A stretch of DNA of 64,000 bases, taken from NCBI GenBank assembly GCA_003278145.1, contig QCGV01000002.1, forward strand, positions 62,001-126,000. The letters are read 5' to 3'. Positions 27,160-35,713 of the stretch are shown here, piece by piece. A program made the translations under genes and the position numbers. Within the stretch, counting starts at the first letter, position 1. Each line of letters opens with the position of its first letter. Under the pieces are notes generated by a model. The model did not search any database, was not told the DNA's origin, and saw nothing but the letters and a program-made list of their open reading frames with translations. Source of the DNA: OCS116 cluster bacterium AG-390-A19. GTDB lineage: Bacteria; Pseudomonadota; Alphaproteobacteria; MED-G09.

Positions 27160-28799
27160 TATTTTCCCTTAGAATTTAAAAAGTTATTTCCCGCAGCATG
27201 CTTACCTGCTAAAAATCCATATGTGAGAGCAGGTCCCAAAGTGCCACCTGCACCAGCATAAACAGAACCAGTACTTCCAGCCATAGCGTTCCCAACTGTA
27301 TATAAACCTTCAATAATTTCACCAGATGCGGATAGAACTCTTCCAGAAGCATCTGTGCTCGCACCACCATTTGTTCCTAATGCGCCAATATTAATTTCAA
27401 CTGCATAATATGGAGGTTTATTTAATTTACCAAGAGTCGAAAAAACTCCTTCTTGGGATCTATCGCCATAAAAAGAGTCATACTCACTTTGACCCCTTGA
27501 GAAGTCTTTATCGTTACCTGAGTCAACATATTTATTAAAATTACCAACGGTATCAATAAAATTATTAGTATTTAAATCTAGTTTTTCAGCTAATTCATCA
27601 AGTGTTTCAGAACTTATCATCCACTCAGGTGCGTCAGTTCCAGGCATAATGGTTGCAAATGGATATTTATCTTTAAAATTTGAGTCAAAAATTATCCACG
27701 CTGGTAGATTTGGGTATCCATATTGATTTGGATCAAAAAAATGAAAAGCGCCAGCTAATGCAGAATAATTAGTTGCTTCATTGCAAAATCTTTTACCGTC
27801 TTTATTTACCATAATTGAATGAGGAAGAGTCCTTTCAATTAAAATTGGTGAAGACATTTGTCCACCCTCGGGCCACTCATCATTAGGAATTGACAATACT
27901 GGAGACCACCAAGCGCTTGTCATGTTACCCAAGGCTGCTCCAGCTTCTTGAGCGAGTACTAACCCATCACCATTATTGCCGGGAGGTGATGCAGGTGCAT
28001 TTAAAGGACCTCTTAGAAAAGTACTAACCAAATCTTTATTCCACTCAAAACCACCAGTAGCTATAATAACACCACGACGCGCATTAATTATTTGAACCTT
28101 ATTATCAACCTCAATTTCTATTCCAGTTATTCTATTACCATCTTTAATCAATCTTTTAGTTTTAGTATTTAATTGTGGTTCGATATCCCTATCAAGGCAG
28201 CCCTTCAAAAGCGTTCCAACTAAAGCTTGGCCAAAACCTCTAGAATCTTTTTCTAATCGCTTTGCCATAACATCATCAGGAACTATACCTGTCCCCCCGC
28301 CCAGAGGTGTTTCACCAAGAGTCATTGGAAGTGGAGAGCCATTATTACGAATTTTATTAGCCCAGTCGCCTAAAATTGAGTAATCAAATAAATTATTATC
28401 AAGAGCTCTTCCTCCACCCTCAATTGCACCTGGACGGTCAAGATAATAGTCTGGATATCCTTCAAGTATTGAAAACTTCGCGTCTGTTTTATTTTCAAGA
28501 AAATCAAGCGCTTCTGCACAGTTATCGATGAAAGCTTCTAATAAGTTTAAATTAATATCACCATGCGAAAGGGACATAAAATAATCAATTGCTTTATTTC
28601 TATCATCTTCAATACCTTTGGCTTTCATATGACTATTCATTGGTGCCCATATTATACCACCTGAAACACCAGCTGTTCCTCCAACAAGGGACTGTTTCTC
28701 GAATAGACCGACAGAGGATCCATTTTCATACGCAGTTATTGCAGACATCATTCCACTAGCGCCTGAACCTAAAATTACAACATCGTACTCTTTATCCAT
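27159..28799 (-). CDS. FAD-dependent dehydrogenase, 3-ketosteroid-delta1-dehydrogenase-like
   Basis: A 546-residue flavoprotein of the fumarate reductase/KstD family. The FAD motif GSGASG (11-16) and GGTAGVSGGIIWAP are near the N-terminus. The C-terminus has GNAMAGSTGSVYAGAGGTLGP, which aligns with the KstD segment holding its catalytic Tyr and nearby Gly. KstD enzymes introduce a 1,2 double bond into 3-ketosteroids; relatives act on other cyclic ketones or enones. AGGAG lies upstream of the ATG. It leads a minus-strand operon with NmrA-like and P450 genes and is divergent from an SDR-oxygenase operon. Steroid specificity is not established. Confidence 0.83.
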   Translation of the reverse strand: MDKEYDVVILGSGASGMMSAITAYENGSSVGLFEKQSLVGGTAGVSGGIIWAPMNSHMKAKGIEDDRNKAIDYFMSLSHGDINLNLLEAFIDNCAEALDFLENKTDAKFSILEGYPDYYLDRPGAIEGGGRALDNNLFDYSILGDWANKIRNNGSPLPMTLGETPLGGGTGIVPDDVMAKRLEKDSRGFGQALVGTLLKGCLDRDIEPQLNTKTKRLIKDGNRITGIEIEVDNKVQIINARRGVIIATGGFEWNKDLVSTFLRGPLNAPASPPGNNGDGLVLAQEAGAALGNMTSAWWSPVLSIPNDEWPEGGQMSSPILIERTLPHSIMVNKDGKRFCNEATNYSALAGAFHFFDPNQYGYPNLPAWIIFDSNFKDKYPFATIMPGTDAPEWMISSETLDELAEKLDLNTNNFIDTVGNFNKYVDSGNDKDFSRGQSEYDSFYGDRSQEGVFSTLGKLNKPPYYAVEINIGALGTNGGASTDASGRVLSASGEIIEGLYTVGNAMAGSTGSVYAGAGGTLGPALTYGFLAGKHAAGNNFLNSKGK

Positions 28800-28837
28800 T
28801 AAAATCTCCTATGACGACATTAAATAAAATATTGTAC

Positions 28838-28851
28838 TTTATCTAGATAAA
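28838..28851. promoter_or_regulatory. Perfect 14-bp palindrome in a divergent promoter region
   Basis: TTTATCTAGATAAA is a perfect inverted repeat inside the 150-nt gap between the divergent KstD-like operon (minus) and the SDR-ECH-Rieske operon (plus). Position and symmetry suit an operator for a dimeric regulator controlling both directions. No regulator gene is adjacent. AT-rich DNA gives chance palindromes, so this remains a candidate. Confidence 0.35.
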
Positions 28852-28949
28852 AAAATTGAAACAAAAATAAAAAATTAGATATTTATTTTGAAATTAATAA
28901 TAAATTACTTAATCTAAAATTATAAATATATATATTTTTGGGGTGAGCT

Positions 28950-29738
28950 ATGGATTTGGGTATTAGAGGAAAAAAAGCAATTATTAATGGTGGAAGCGCT
29001 GGAATGGGTAAAGGAAGTGCAATTGCTCTTGCAAGAGAAGGTGTTGACTTAGTTATATCGTCTCGTGGAAAAGATAGACTTGAAAATACATGTGAAGAAA
29101 TAAGAAAAGAGACCGGTGTAAAGGTTATTGGAGTAGCAACTGATCATAGTACTGATGAAGGAAGAAAGAAAATAATAAATGCTTGCCCTGATCCAGATAT
29201 TTTAGTGGGAACATGCACACCACCAATGACTACTCCTGACTATGAGAAAATCTCCCCTGATGACTGGAGGAAAACATTAGAAGTTTCACTTCTAAGTCCA
29301 GTTTCATTTATGAAAGAATTAATTCCTGGAATGGTAAAAAGAAAATGGGGAAGGATAGTCAATATTGGAACTGGGGCGGCAAAAACACCTGCTGAGGTAA
29401 GAATTTTATCAGGAGGGCCTAGAGCTGCATTGGTAAATTACTCGGTTGCAGTTTCTAAAAAAGTTGCAAGACACAATGTAGCTATTAATAATATTCTTCC
29501 TGGGATGCATCACACAGCCGCAACAAGCGAAACCTATCAAAAGCTAGCAGAAAAAAATGGTACGTCTTACGACGAAGAGGTCTTTGAATTTGCAAAAAAA
29601 TGGCGAATACCAGCCAGAAAATTTGGTACGTCTCAAGATTTTGGTGATTTTGTAGCAATGTTTTGCAGTGAACAAGCTACTTATGTCATTGGTCAAAGCT
29701 TAGTAATCGATGGTGGCATCGATAATACAACTTTTTAA
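28950..29738 (+). CDS. Atypical SDR-family oxidoreductase lacking the YxxxK motif
   Basis: A 262-residue short-chain dehydrogenase/reductase fold protein. The N-terminus has the cofactor motif INGGSAGMGKGSAIAL and the C-terminus VIGQSLVIDGG. Where classical members have YxxxK followed by AAL, this one has SGGPRAAL, so the catalytic Tyr and Lys appear to be Ser and Arg. The same substitution type is seen in a recognised FabG-like SDR subgroup of unknown activity. GGGGTGAG precedes the ATG. It opens the operon SDR-ECH-Rieske-SnoaL. Confidence 0.85.
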   Translation: MDLGIRGKKAIINGGSAGMGKGSAIALAREGVDLVISSRGKDRLENTCEEIRKETGVKVIGVATDHSTDEGRKKIINACPDPDILVGTCTPPMTTPDYEKISPDDWRKTLEVSLLSPVSFMKELIPGMVKRKWGRIVNIGTGAAKTPAEVRILSGGPRAALVNYSVAVSKKVARHNVAINNILPGMHHTAATSETYQKLAEKNGTSYDEEVFEFAKKWRIPARKFGTSQDFGDFVAMFCSEQATYVIGQSLVIDGGIDNTTF

Positions 29739-29749
29739 GGAAAATAATA

Positions 29750-30541
29750 ATGTCAGAAAAACCTATACTTCTAGATATTCAAGATAAGATAGCAACAATT
29801 ACTTTAAATAGACCTGATCGAAAAAATGCTATTAACACAGATATGGTTAATCGCTGGGTAGAAATTTTAGATGAGTGCAGAAATAATGATAGTATCTCGG
29901 CAATCATATTAACGGGGTCCGGTGAAGCTTTTTGTGCAGGGGGTGATAAGGCAAATCTTGGTGCAAATAATAAAATAGATCCATTAGAAACAAAAAATCA
30001 TTTCTGGGATCATTTTCAAAGAATTGCTAAAAAAACAGCACAAATAGAAAAACCAATAGTTGCTGCTGTAAATGGAATGGCAACAGGTGCTGGAATGGAT
30101 ATGAGTCTACATTGTGATATCAGGTTTGCTTCAAAAAATGCCATCTTTAGAGCTTCTTATGCAGCGTTTGGTCTAGTGCCTGGAAACGGAGGTACGTATT
30201 TCCTGCCACGCATTGTTGGTACATCAAAAGCGTTAGAACTATTTTGGTCAACTGATGTAATAGATGCTGAGGAAGCCCTCAGGATTGGCTTAATAAATAA
30301 AATATTCTCTAAGGAAGAATTAATCGAAAAAACAAGAGAATGGATAAATAATGTTTTAAATCAAGCTCCAATTCCTGTCAGAGTAATTAAAAGATTAATA
30401 TACCAGAATGTAAATATGGACCTTAATACAAGCTTAGATTTAATTTCTTCTCATATGGCTTTTGCAAGAACAAGCGAAGATCATGCAGAGGCCATTGCAG
30501 CATCTGAAGAAAAGAGAAAACCCAAATTTAAAGGCAAATAA
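29750..30541 (+). CDS. Enoyl-CoA hydratase/isomerase-family protein
   Basis: A 263-residue crotonase-fold enzyme acting on CoA thioesters. Oxyanion-hole segments GEAFCAGGD and GMATGAGM are present. In the active-site region the first catalytic glutamate of hydratases seems replaced (AAFGLVPGNGG, where hydratases have PE before xGxxPGxGG), whereas the second is probably kept in ALELFWS. It may therefore be an isomerase, hydrolase or ring-opening enzyme and not a standard hydratase. It starts 11 nt after the SDR and ends 14 nt before a Rieske gene. Its presence implies that intermediates pass through CoA esters. Confidence 0.88.
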   Translation: MSEKPILLDIQDKIATITLNRPDRKNAINTDMVNRWVEILDECRNNDSISAIILTGSGEAFCAGGDKANLGANNKIDPLETKNHFWDHFQRIAKKTAQIEKPIVAAVNGMATGAGMDMSLHCDIRFASKNAIFRASYAAFGLVPGNGGTYFLPRIVGTSKALELFWSTDVIDAEEALRIGLINKIFSKEELIEKTREWINNVLNQAPIPVRVIKRLIYQNVNMDLNTSLDLISSHMAFARTSEDHAEAIAASEEKRKPKFKGK

Positions 30542-30555
30542 TTTAAGGATTAGAG

Positions 30556-31908
30556 ATGAGTGCTATAGATAAAAAATTTCAAAGTAAAAATTTCAAAAAC
30601 TGGAGTAATTCTGATTTAAAAAATACTCCTGTTGATGGAAAAAGATATAATTCTTATGAGTTTATGGAAAAAGAATGGGAATATATGTGGCCAAAAGTAT
30701 GGTTATTGCTTGGTCGCGAAGAAGAAATTCCAAATGCAGGTGATTATCAAATGGAAGACTTTGGAAAAGAAAGTTTTTTGATGGTAAGACAAGATGATGG
30801 TTCAATTAAATCATTTTACAATGTGTGCCAACACAGGGGTGCTCGTTTAACTTTTAACGATCTAGGGACTACTGAAACATTTAATTGTCCATATCATGGT
30901 TGGAAGTGGAGAAAAGACGGTAAATTAATTGAAGCACAGGACTCAGAGGACTTTCCACAAGGGGATCCATGTCAGAATTTGAGACTTGAAGAAGTGAAAA
31001 CAGAAACTTTTGCAGGTTTCATATGGATCAATATGGATAGGGATGCCTGTTCTCTCAAGGAATGGCTTGGACCAATTTGGGATGACTGGCAAGCATATGA
31101 AGTTCATAAGTGGAAACGTTATGTTGCCCAAACAGTAAATATGCCTTGTAATTGGAAGATAATTTTAGATAATTTTAATGAATCCTATCATTTAAATACT
31201 GTTCATGCTGCAGAAAAAGCTGTAACCAAGAAAAGAATGCCAAGTGGTGTTGATACTAGCTACAAAAATACACAATTTGACTTATCTGATGAAGGTCATA
31301 ATAGAATGATAATGCAAGCAGGCTATGGACCCGCTGGCTCCTTTGAGGAAGGCGGTATTATTGAAGATCCATTAGCGACAGTAATGAGGGACTGGGAGAT
31401 TGATCCAAATGAATTTACTGGTAAAGGATTTGATACAAGAGAAGCGATACAAAAAGCAAAAAGAAAATTAGGTCCAGAAAGAGGCTACACTCATTATCAA
31501 AATCTTCACGACGAACAGCTCACAGATGCATTTCATTACACTCTTTTTCCGAATTTTGCAGTTTCACTTTGGGCTGATGGATTTCACTTCTTAAGAGCAA
31601 GACCACATGCAACCGACCCAGAAAAGTGTGTCTTTGACAACTGGTGGTATGCCAGTAATCCTGAAAATGAAACATCGCCAATTAGAAGCACCGTTGGTAT
31701 CCATGAGAGAGGCAATTTTGCAATAGAGCCCGATGTTTTTGATCACGGTGAAAAAAGTCTAGGTCAAACAATTGATCAAGATGCTGTTGTTTTTGTATTT
31801 CAACAATATGGTTTGCGTTCAAGAGGTTTTAATGGCGCATATTTTGCAGGTCAAGAAAAGCGTGTTCATCGTTTTCATGAAATGATTGAATCTTATTTTA
31901 AGGAATAG
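30556..31908 (+). CDS. Rieske non-heme iron oxygenase, alpha subunit (copy 3)
   Basis: A 450-residue oxygenase with Rieske ligands C91, H93, C111, H114 (CQHRG...CPYHGW) and iron site LDNFNESYHLNTVH with D205, H212 and H217. It is closest in motif style to copies 1 and 2. The gene sits third in the SDR-ECH-Rieske-SnoaL operon and its stop is 3 nt before the SnoaL-like gene, which again points to a paired product. No electron-transfer partner is encoded in the operon. Confidence 0.9.
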   Translation: MSAIDKKFQSKNFKNWSNSDLKNTPVDGKRYNSYEFMEKEWEYMWPKVWLLLGREEEIPNAGDYQMEDFGKESFLMVRQDDGSIKSFYNVCQHRGARLTFNDLGTTETFNCPYHGWKWRKDGKLIEAQDSEDFPQGDPCQNLRLEEVKTETFAGFIWINMDRDACSLKEWLGPIWDDWQAYEVHKWKRYVAQTVNMPCNWKIILDNFNESYHLNTVHAAEKAVTKKRMPSGVDTSYKNTQFDLSDEGHNRMIMQAGYGPAGSFEEGGIIEDPLATVMRDWEIDPNEFTGKGFDTREAIQKAKRKLGPERGYTHYQNLHDEQLTDAFHYTLFPNFAVSLWADGFHFLRARPHATDPEKCVFDNWWYASNPENETSPIRSTVGIHERGNFAIEPDVFDHGEKSLGQTIDQDAVVFVFQQYGLRSRGFNGAYFAGQEKRVHRFHEMIESYFKE

Positions 31909-31911
31909 GTT

Positions 31912-32430
31912 ATGGAAAAAAAATTAGAAAGAATTATAGCAAAATCTGAAATTTATGATCTTGTTTGTAAATATATGCGAGGTTTAGATCGCTTAGATAA
32001 AGACCTTTTTAGATCTGTTTTTCATGATGATGCATACTGTGATTATGGATTCATTAAAACTGACTCAGATTCATTTGCAACATTTTGTATGGATGCATTA
32101 AAGGATCATATAGCCAATCATCATATGATAGGAAATTCATTAATTGAGTTTGATGACGAAGATGAAAATACAGCATATGGTGAAATTTATTTTAATGCTT
32201 ATCACAAAACTATTGAGAATGATGTCAATACTGATGTAATTATTGCTGGAAGATATCTTGATCGTTATGAAAGAAGAAATGGGGTTTGGAAAATAGCTTA
32301 CAGGTCAGAAGTCAATGATTGGTCAAGGACTGAACCAACTAATGACCCATATTTTGATGACTCAGATTGTCATAGAGGAAAAAGACAAGATGATGATGTC
32401 TATTACAGGGAAAAAATGTATAAACCTTAA
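31912..32430 (+). CDS. SnoaL/NTF2-like protein, possible oxygenase partner subunit (copy 2)
   Basis: A 172-residue paralogue of the protein at 21794. Shared features are the N-terminal VCKYMRGLDRLDKDLFRSVFHDD, the central IIAGRYLDRYERRNGVWKI and a charged C-terminal tail. It starts 3 nt after the Rieske copy-3 stop, so the two are probably translated together. The NTF2-like fold is that of ring-hydroxylating dioxygenase beta subunits, although these sequences look closer to general SnoaL-like proteins. It ends the operon; a convergent transporter gene begins 30 nt later. Confidence 0.78.
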   Translation: MEKKLERIIAKSEIYDLVCKYMRGLDRLDKDLFRSVFHDDAYCDYGFIKTDSDSFATFCMDALKDHIANHHMIGNSLIEFDDEDENTAYGEIYFNAYHKTIENDVNTDVIIAGRYLDRYERRNGVWKIAYRSEVNDWSRTEPTNDPYFDDSDCHRGKRQDDDVYYREKMYKP

Positions 32431-32460
32431 ATCTAAATTAAATTTTTAATTATCGATTTT

Positions 32461-33861
32461 TTAGGCTTGATTTGGTGAATTTTCTTTTTGAGTTTTTATT
32501 TCCCCTCGAATCTCTTCTTGTTTTTGTTGGGTAATTGGATAATCGCGAACACAAAAAATTGCAATTATTAAAAATAGTGGTAACCCAAAGCAAAATAAAA
32601 TTCTTAAACCAAGGATTTGTTCTGGGCTATTTATTGCACCAGGACTGGAATCAAAACCAATTAAATCAAGATATGTAAAAGCAAAGAACGGGGCTATAGC
32701 TATTGCCATTTTAGTTACAAATGACCATGCCGCAAAGAACTGAGCAGCTCTATCTTCACCTGTAAGATAAGTATCATAATCAATAACATCTGCTTTCATT
32801 GAATGCGGGATAAGGTGAAAAGTTGAGCCAGCTAATCCAGCTATGAAAGTAATTGGAAACATCCAGTAGTAATCACCATCGCCCAAAAAGAAATAACAAG
32901 GCTGTAATATTGTAAAAACTAGTAAGCCAATTTTCCAGGCATTATGTTTTCCAACTTTTCTAGAAAGCCAGAGCCAAAAAGGAATACCTATAAGATTTGC
33001 AACATAATAAAATACAAAATAGAGTATACCCTGTTCTTCTTCACCGGTTACACCTCTAATAAAAAACATAACAGTTAGTGTTGAGAGGGTAATACCTAAA
33101 TAATTAAAGAAGTATGCAAAAATAAGTTTTCGAAAAGCACTATTCTGCCACATAGCGATTAAGCCTTTTTTTACAGAACCTTGTTTAACTTGATAGTCCA
33201 TTCTTTCAGGAACGTTAAGAATTGAAAGACTAATACAAATTGGAATAACCAATAGTAAACAAACGCCAATAATAATAACTGTCTCTTCAGCACCACCAAA
33301 GGCAAATAAAAATAATGCAATTGCAGGTAAAAATTTAGAAACTGCATTACCAAATGTACCTATAAACATCCGCCATCCAACAATTGTTGATCGTTCATTA
33401 TAGTCAGAGGAAAGTTCCGCAGCCCATGAATAGTATGGAATAAATAGCATACTCCATCCAAACCATAAGACTAAAAACCAAAATAAAAGGTAATGTCCGC
33501 CTGTACCTAAGTTTAGAGATAAGAAATCTAAACTCAAAGGAACCCATTCCCATGCTTCATTGGGGAAAAATATTTTATATGTTGCTATCATCAGAAGAGG
33601 TATAGAAAAAAACATCCATATGCGCCTTCTGCCCCACCTAGTATTGGTCCTATCGCTCAAAAATCCAATTAAGGGATCGGTAACTGCATCAAAAGATCTT
33701 GCTAAAAGCATCACTAAAGCTACTGCAGCAAAATCAAGCCCTAAATCAGAAACATAATAATTTGGTATAAAAGCCAGCAAAGGAAGAGAAGCTATAGAAA
33801 TAGGCATCTCAGACAGACCATAAAAAAATAAAGTTTTCTTTGCTAGAGGCTTATCAGACAT
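32461..33861 (-). CDS. MFS transporter, GPH (sugar:cation symporter) type
   Basis: A 466-residue protein with about twelve hydrophobic segments. The loop between segments 2 and 3 has the family signature DPLIGFLSDRTNTRWGRRR seen in MelB-like glycoside/pentoside/hexuronide:cation symporters. Related proteins in catabolic clusters import a wide range of organic compounds, so a sugar is not implied. It lies 7 nt after Rieske copy 4 on the same strand, making a two-gene oxygenase-transporter operon. Confidence 0.88.
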   Translation of the reverse strand: MSDKPLAKKTLFFYGLSEMPISIASLPLLAFIPNYYVSDLGLDFAAVALVMLLARSFDAVTDPLIGFLSDRTNTRWGRRRIWMFFSIPLLMIATYKIFFPNEAWEWVPLSLDFLSLNLGTGGHYLLFWFLVLWFGWSMLFIPYYSWAAELSSDYNERSTIVGWRMFIGTFGNAVSKFLPAIALFLFAFGGAEETVIIIGVCLLLVIPICISLSILNVPERMDYQVKQGSVKKGLIAMWQNSAFRKLIFAYFFNYLGITLSTLTVMFFIRGVTGEEEQGILYFVFYYVANLIGIPFWLWLSRKVGKHNAWKIGLLVFTILQPCYFFLGDGDYYWMFPITFIAGLAGSTFHLIPHSMKADVIDYDTYLTGEDRAAQFFAAWSFVTKMAIAIAPFFAFTYLDLIGFDSSPGAINSPEQILGLRILFCFGLPLFLIIAIFCVRDYPITQQKQEEIRGEIKTQKENSPNQA

Positions 33862-33868
33862 TAGTTAC

Positions 33869-35236
33869 TTACCCTATCCTTGACCATAAAGAATCTTTAC
33901 TTACCCAGTCATCAACCCAATCATGGAAATGTTGTAACCTCTCCTCATCTTTACTGAGTAAAGCACTTTCAAATCCTTTTGAATGCATACCTGCTTGCAT
34001 ATCATTTAGGTAATGAATATCTTGATCAATTGTTATTGTGAATGATTTCCTACCCTCAATAACATCCTCTCTAGTAAATATATCATGTTCAGGTCTCATT
34101 CCTGTTTGTTCATAAAAGGATGAACCAGGTAAAAGTTCTAATCCTTTTTTTTCATCACGAACTAGTTGAGAAGGTATTTGGAAAGACCATTTTGTAAAAG
34201 AGCATTTATTTGGATCAGACTTATGCGGTTTTGGTCCAAATATCCAAAGTCTTTCAGGATGAATGGTCATAAAAATATTCGGAAAAATATCATATTGCAA
34301 AACATCTGAAACCTGATCATCAGAAAACTCAGAGTAATCAAAACCTAACTCATCGCCTATTACTCTTTTTTGTTTTTGAATAGCTTTACGTATTTCTGGA
34401 ACTTTCCCATAAAATTTTTTAGGATCGAGTCGTAAACCCCTCAGATAATCCTGCATAAATTCTGGGGGTTCTTCTGGCATTGGATATCTAGGGTTAATTA
34501 CAGGACTAGTGACCATTGTACGAGTATGGCCAAATGGCCACAAATCATTTTCAGCATCACAACAATCTACAAAACTTGCATGTTGCGGGTGAATAAAATC
34601 AACATGATATTGCTCTAAAAAATTATCCCGAACTGTTTTCCAATTTGTTTCTAAAACATCAACAGTTTGATGTTTAACAAGATTCATTTCCTCGAATTTA
34701 TATGGCTTGAGTTGATCAATTATTGGGCCCAGGAAAGTTTCCAAAGATGGAGAATTCTCATCCATGTTGATAAAAATTAAACCTGCCCAGACTGAAACCC
34801 TAACTGGTTTAAGCGACTTCTCTTCACAAGGAACACCTCCCTCAAATAACTCCCTATCTGGAACATGCTCAAGCTTTCCGTTTAAAGCATAAGACCACCC
34901 GTGATAAGGGCATGAAATTTTATTAAAAGAACCGGATTCAAGAGTTACAATTTTATTACCTCTATGTTGGCATACATTATAAAAAGCAGAAATTTTCTCA
35001 TTTTCATCTCTAGTAATTACAATTGACTCTCTTCCAATATCGTAAACAAAAAAATCACCTATCTCTGTAATATCAGCCTCAATTCCTGCAAAAAGCCATG
35101 TTTTTGTCCATATACCATCCCATTCCATTTCCATAAAACCTCTAGAAATATATCTATCTTTGGATAGAGACGCAGACTTGCTAGGTAAAGATATAATTTC
35201 TTTACTAAAATCTATATAATTAAATTTTTGTGGCAT
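33869..35236 (-). CDS. Rieske non-heme iron oxygenase, alpha subunit (copy 4)
   Basis: A 455-residue oxygenase with Rieske ligands C89, H91, C109, H112 (CQHRG...CPYHGW) and iron site RDNFLEQYHVDFIHP with D204, H211 and H216. NFLEQYH instead of NFNESYH separates it from copies 1-3. A strong AGGGAGG site precedes the ATG. It is co-directional with the GPH-type transporter 7 nt downstream, and divergent from an ABM/MBL operon. It has no SnoaL-like neighbour. Confidence 0.9.
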   Translation of the reverse strand: MPQKFNYIDFSKEIISLPSKSASLSKDRYISRGFMEMEWDGIWTKTWLFAGIEADITEIGDFFVYDIGRESIVITRDENEKISAFYNVCQHRGNKIVTLESGSFNKISCPYHGWSYALNGKLEHVPDRELFEGGVPCEEKSLKPVRVSVWAGLIFINMDENSPSLETFLGPIIDQLKPYKFEEMNLVKHQTVDVLETNWKTVRDNFLEQYHVDFIHPQHASFVDCCDAENDLWPFGHTRTMVTSPVINPRYPMPEEPPEFMQDYLRGLRLDPKKFYGKVPEIRKAIQKQKRVIGDELGFDYSEFSDDQVSDVLQYDIFPNIFMTIHPERLWIFGPKPHKSDPNKCSFTKWSFQIPSQLVRDEKKGLELLPGSSFYEQTGMRPEHDIFTREDVIEGRKSFTITIDQDIHYLNDMQAGMHSKGFESALLSKDEERLQHFHDWVDDWVSKDSLWSRIG

Positions 35237-35356
35237 TTAGCCTCCCTATTTAATTTCCCACTATTTAATTTAATCAGATTATTAACATAGTAAAGATATG
35301 AAATATTTTATATTAATTTTCATGTTCATAAATATTCACTAAAAAAATTTATAAAC

Positions 35357-35385
35357 TTGACCAAATAGATATAGGGGTTTTGAAT
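35357..35385 (+). promoter_or_regulatory. Weak candidate promoter for the ABM-MBL operon
   Basis: TTGACC, a 17-nt spacer and TTGAAT lie just before the ABM-like gene. The -35 box is good and the -10 box weak (four of six). A start about 8-10 nt further would leave a short leader holding the GGGGG binding site before the ATG at 35410. Tentative. Confidence 0.22.
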
Positions 35386-35409
35386 ATGATCTTTATCTGG
35401 GGGTGCAAA

Positions 35410-35709
35410 ATGATAGTTGTTAATGCAAAAGCTAAATCAAACAATAATGACATTATAAAATTAAAAAATATTATAAATGACTTAGAACAAGAGACTCTTA
35501 AAGAGAGAGGCTGCATTGATTATGCATTCAGTGTTGATCTAAATAATCCAGATGTTCTTAGAATTACAGAGCTATGGGTAGATTTAAAAAGCCTCCAAGA
35601 TCATTTAAAAACTCCTCATGTAGATATTTTTAGAAATGAGATGTCAAAAAATCCTATAGAAATAGAAGCTCATTTTTATGAGGCTAATGAAATATCTTAT
35701 CCTGGTTAA
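35410..35709 (+). CDS. ABM-fold-like small protein (copy 2)
   Basis: A 99-residue protein when started at the ATG at 35410, which has GGGGGTG six bases upstream. The frame is open to 35380, but those ten extra residues do not resemble the family. It matches the ABM-type protein at 22359 in layout: IVVNAKAKSNN at the start, LKERGCIDYAFSVD and ITELWVDLKSLQDHLKTPHVDIF. Its role is unknown; an oxidative step or a chaperone-like role beside oxygenases is possible. It ends 4 nt before the MBL-fold gene. Confidence 0.72.
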   Translation: MIVVNAKAKSNNNDIIKLKNIINDLEQETLKERGCIDYAFSVDLNNPDVLRITELWVDLKSLQDHLKTPHVDIFRNEMSKNPIEIEAHFYEANEISYPG

Positions 35710-35713
35710 AAAA

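Noticed and set aside
32431..32460. AATTAAA-TT-TTTAATT inverted repeat between convergent SnoaL and MFS genes
   Set aside because: The loop would be only two bases and the stem has no G-C pair; not a credible terminator.
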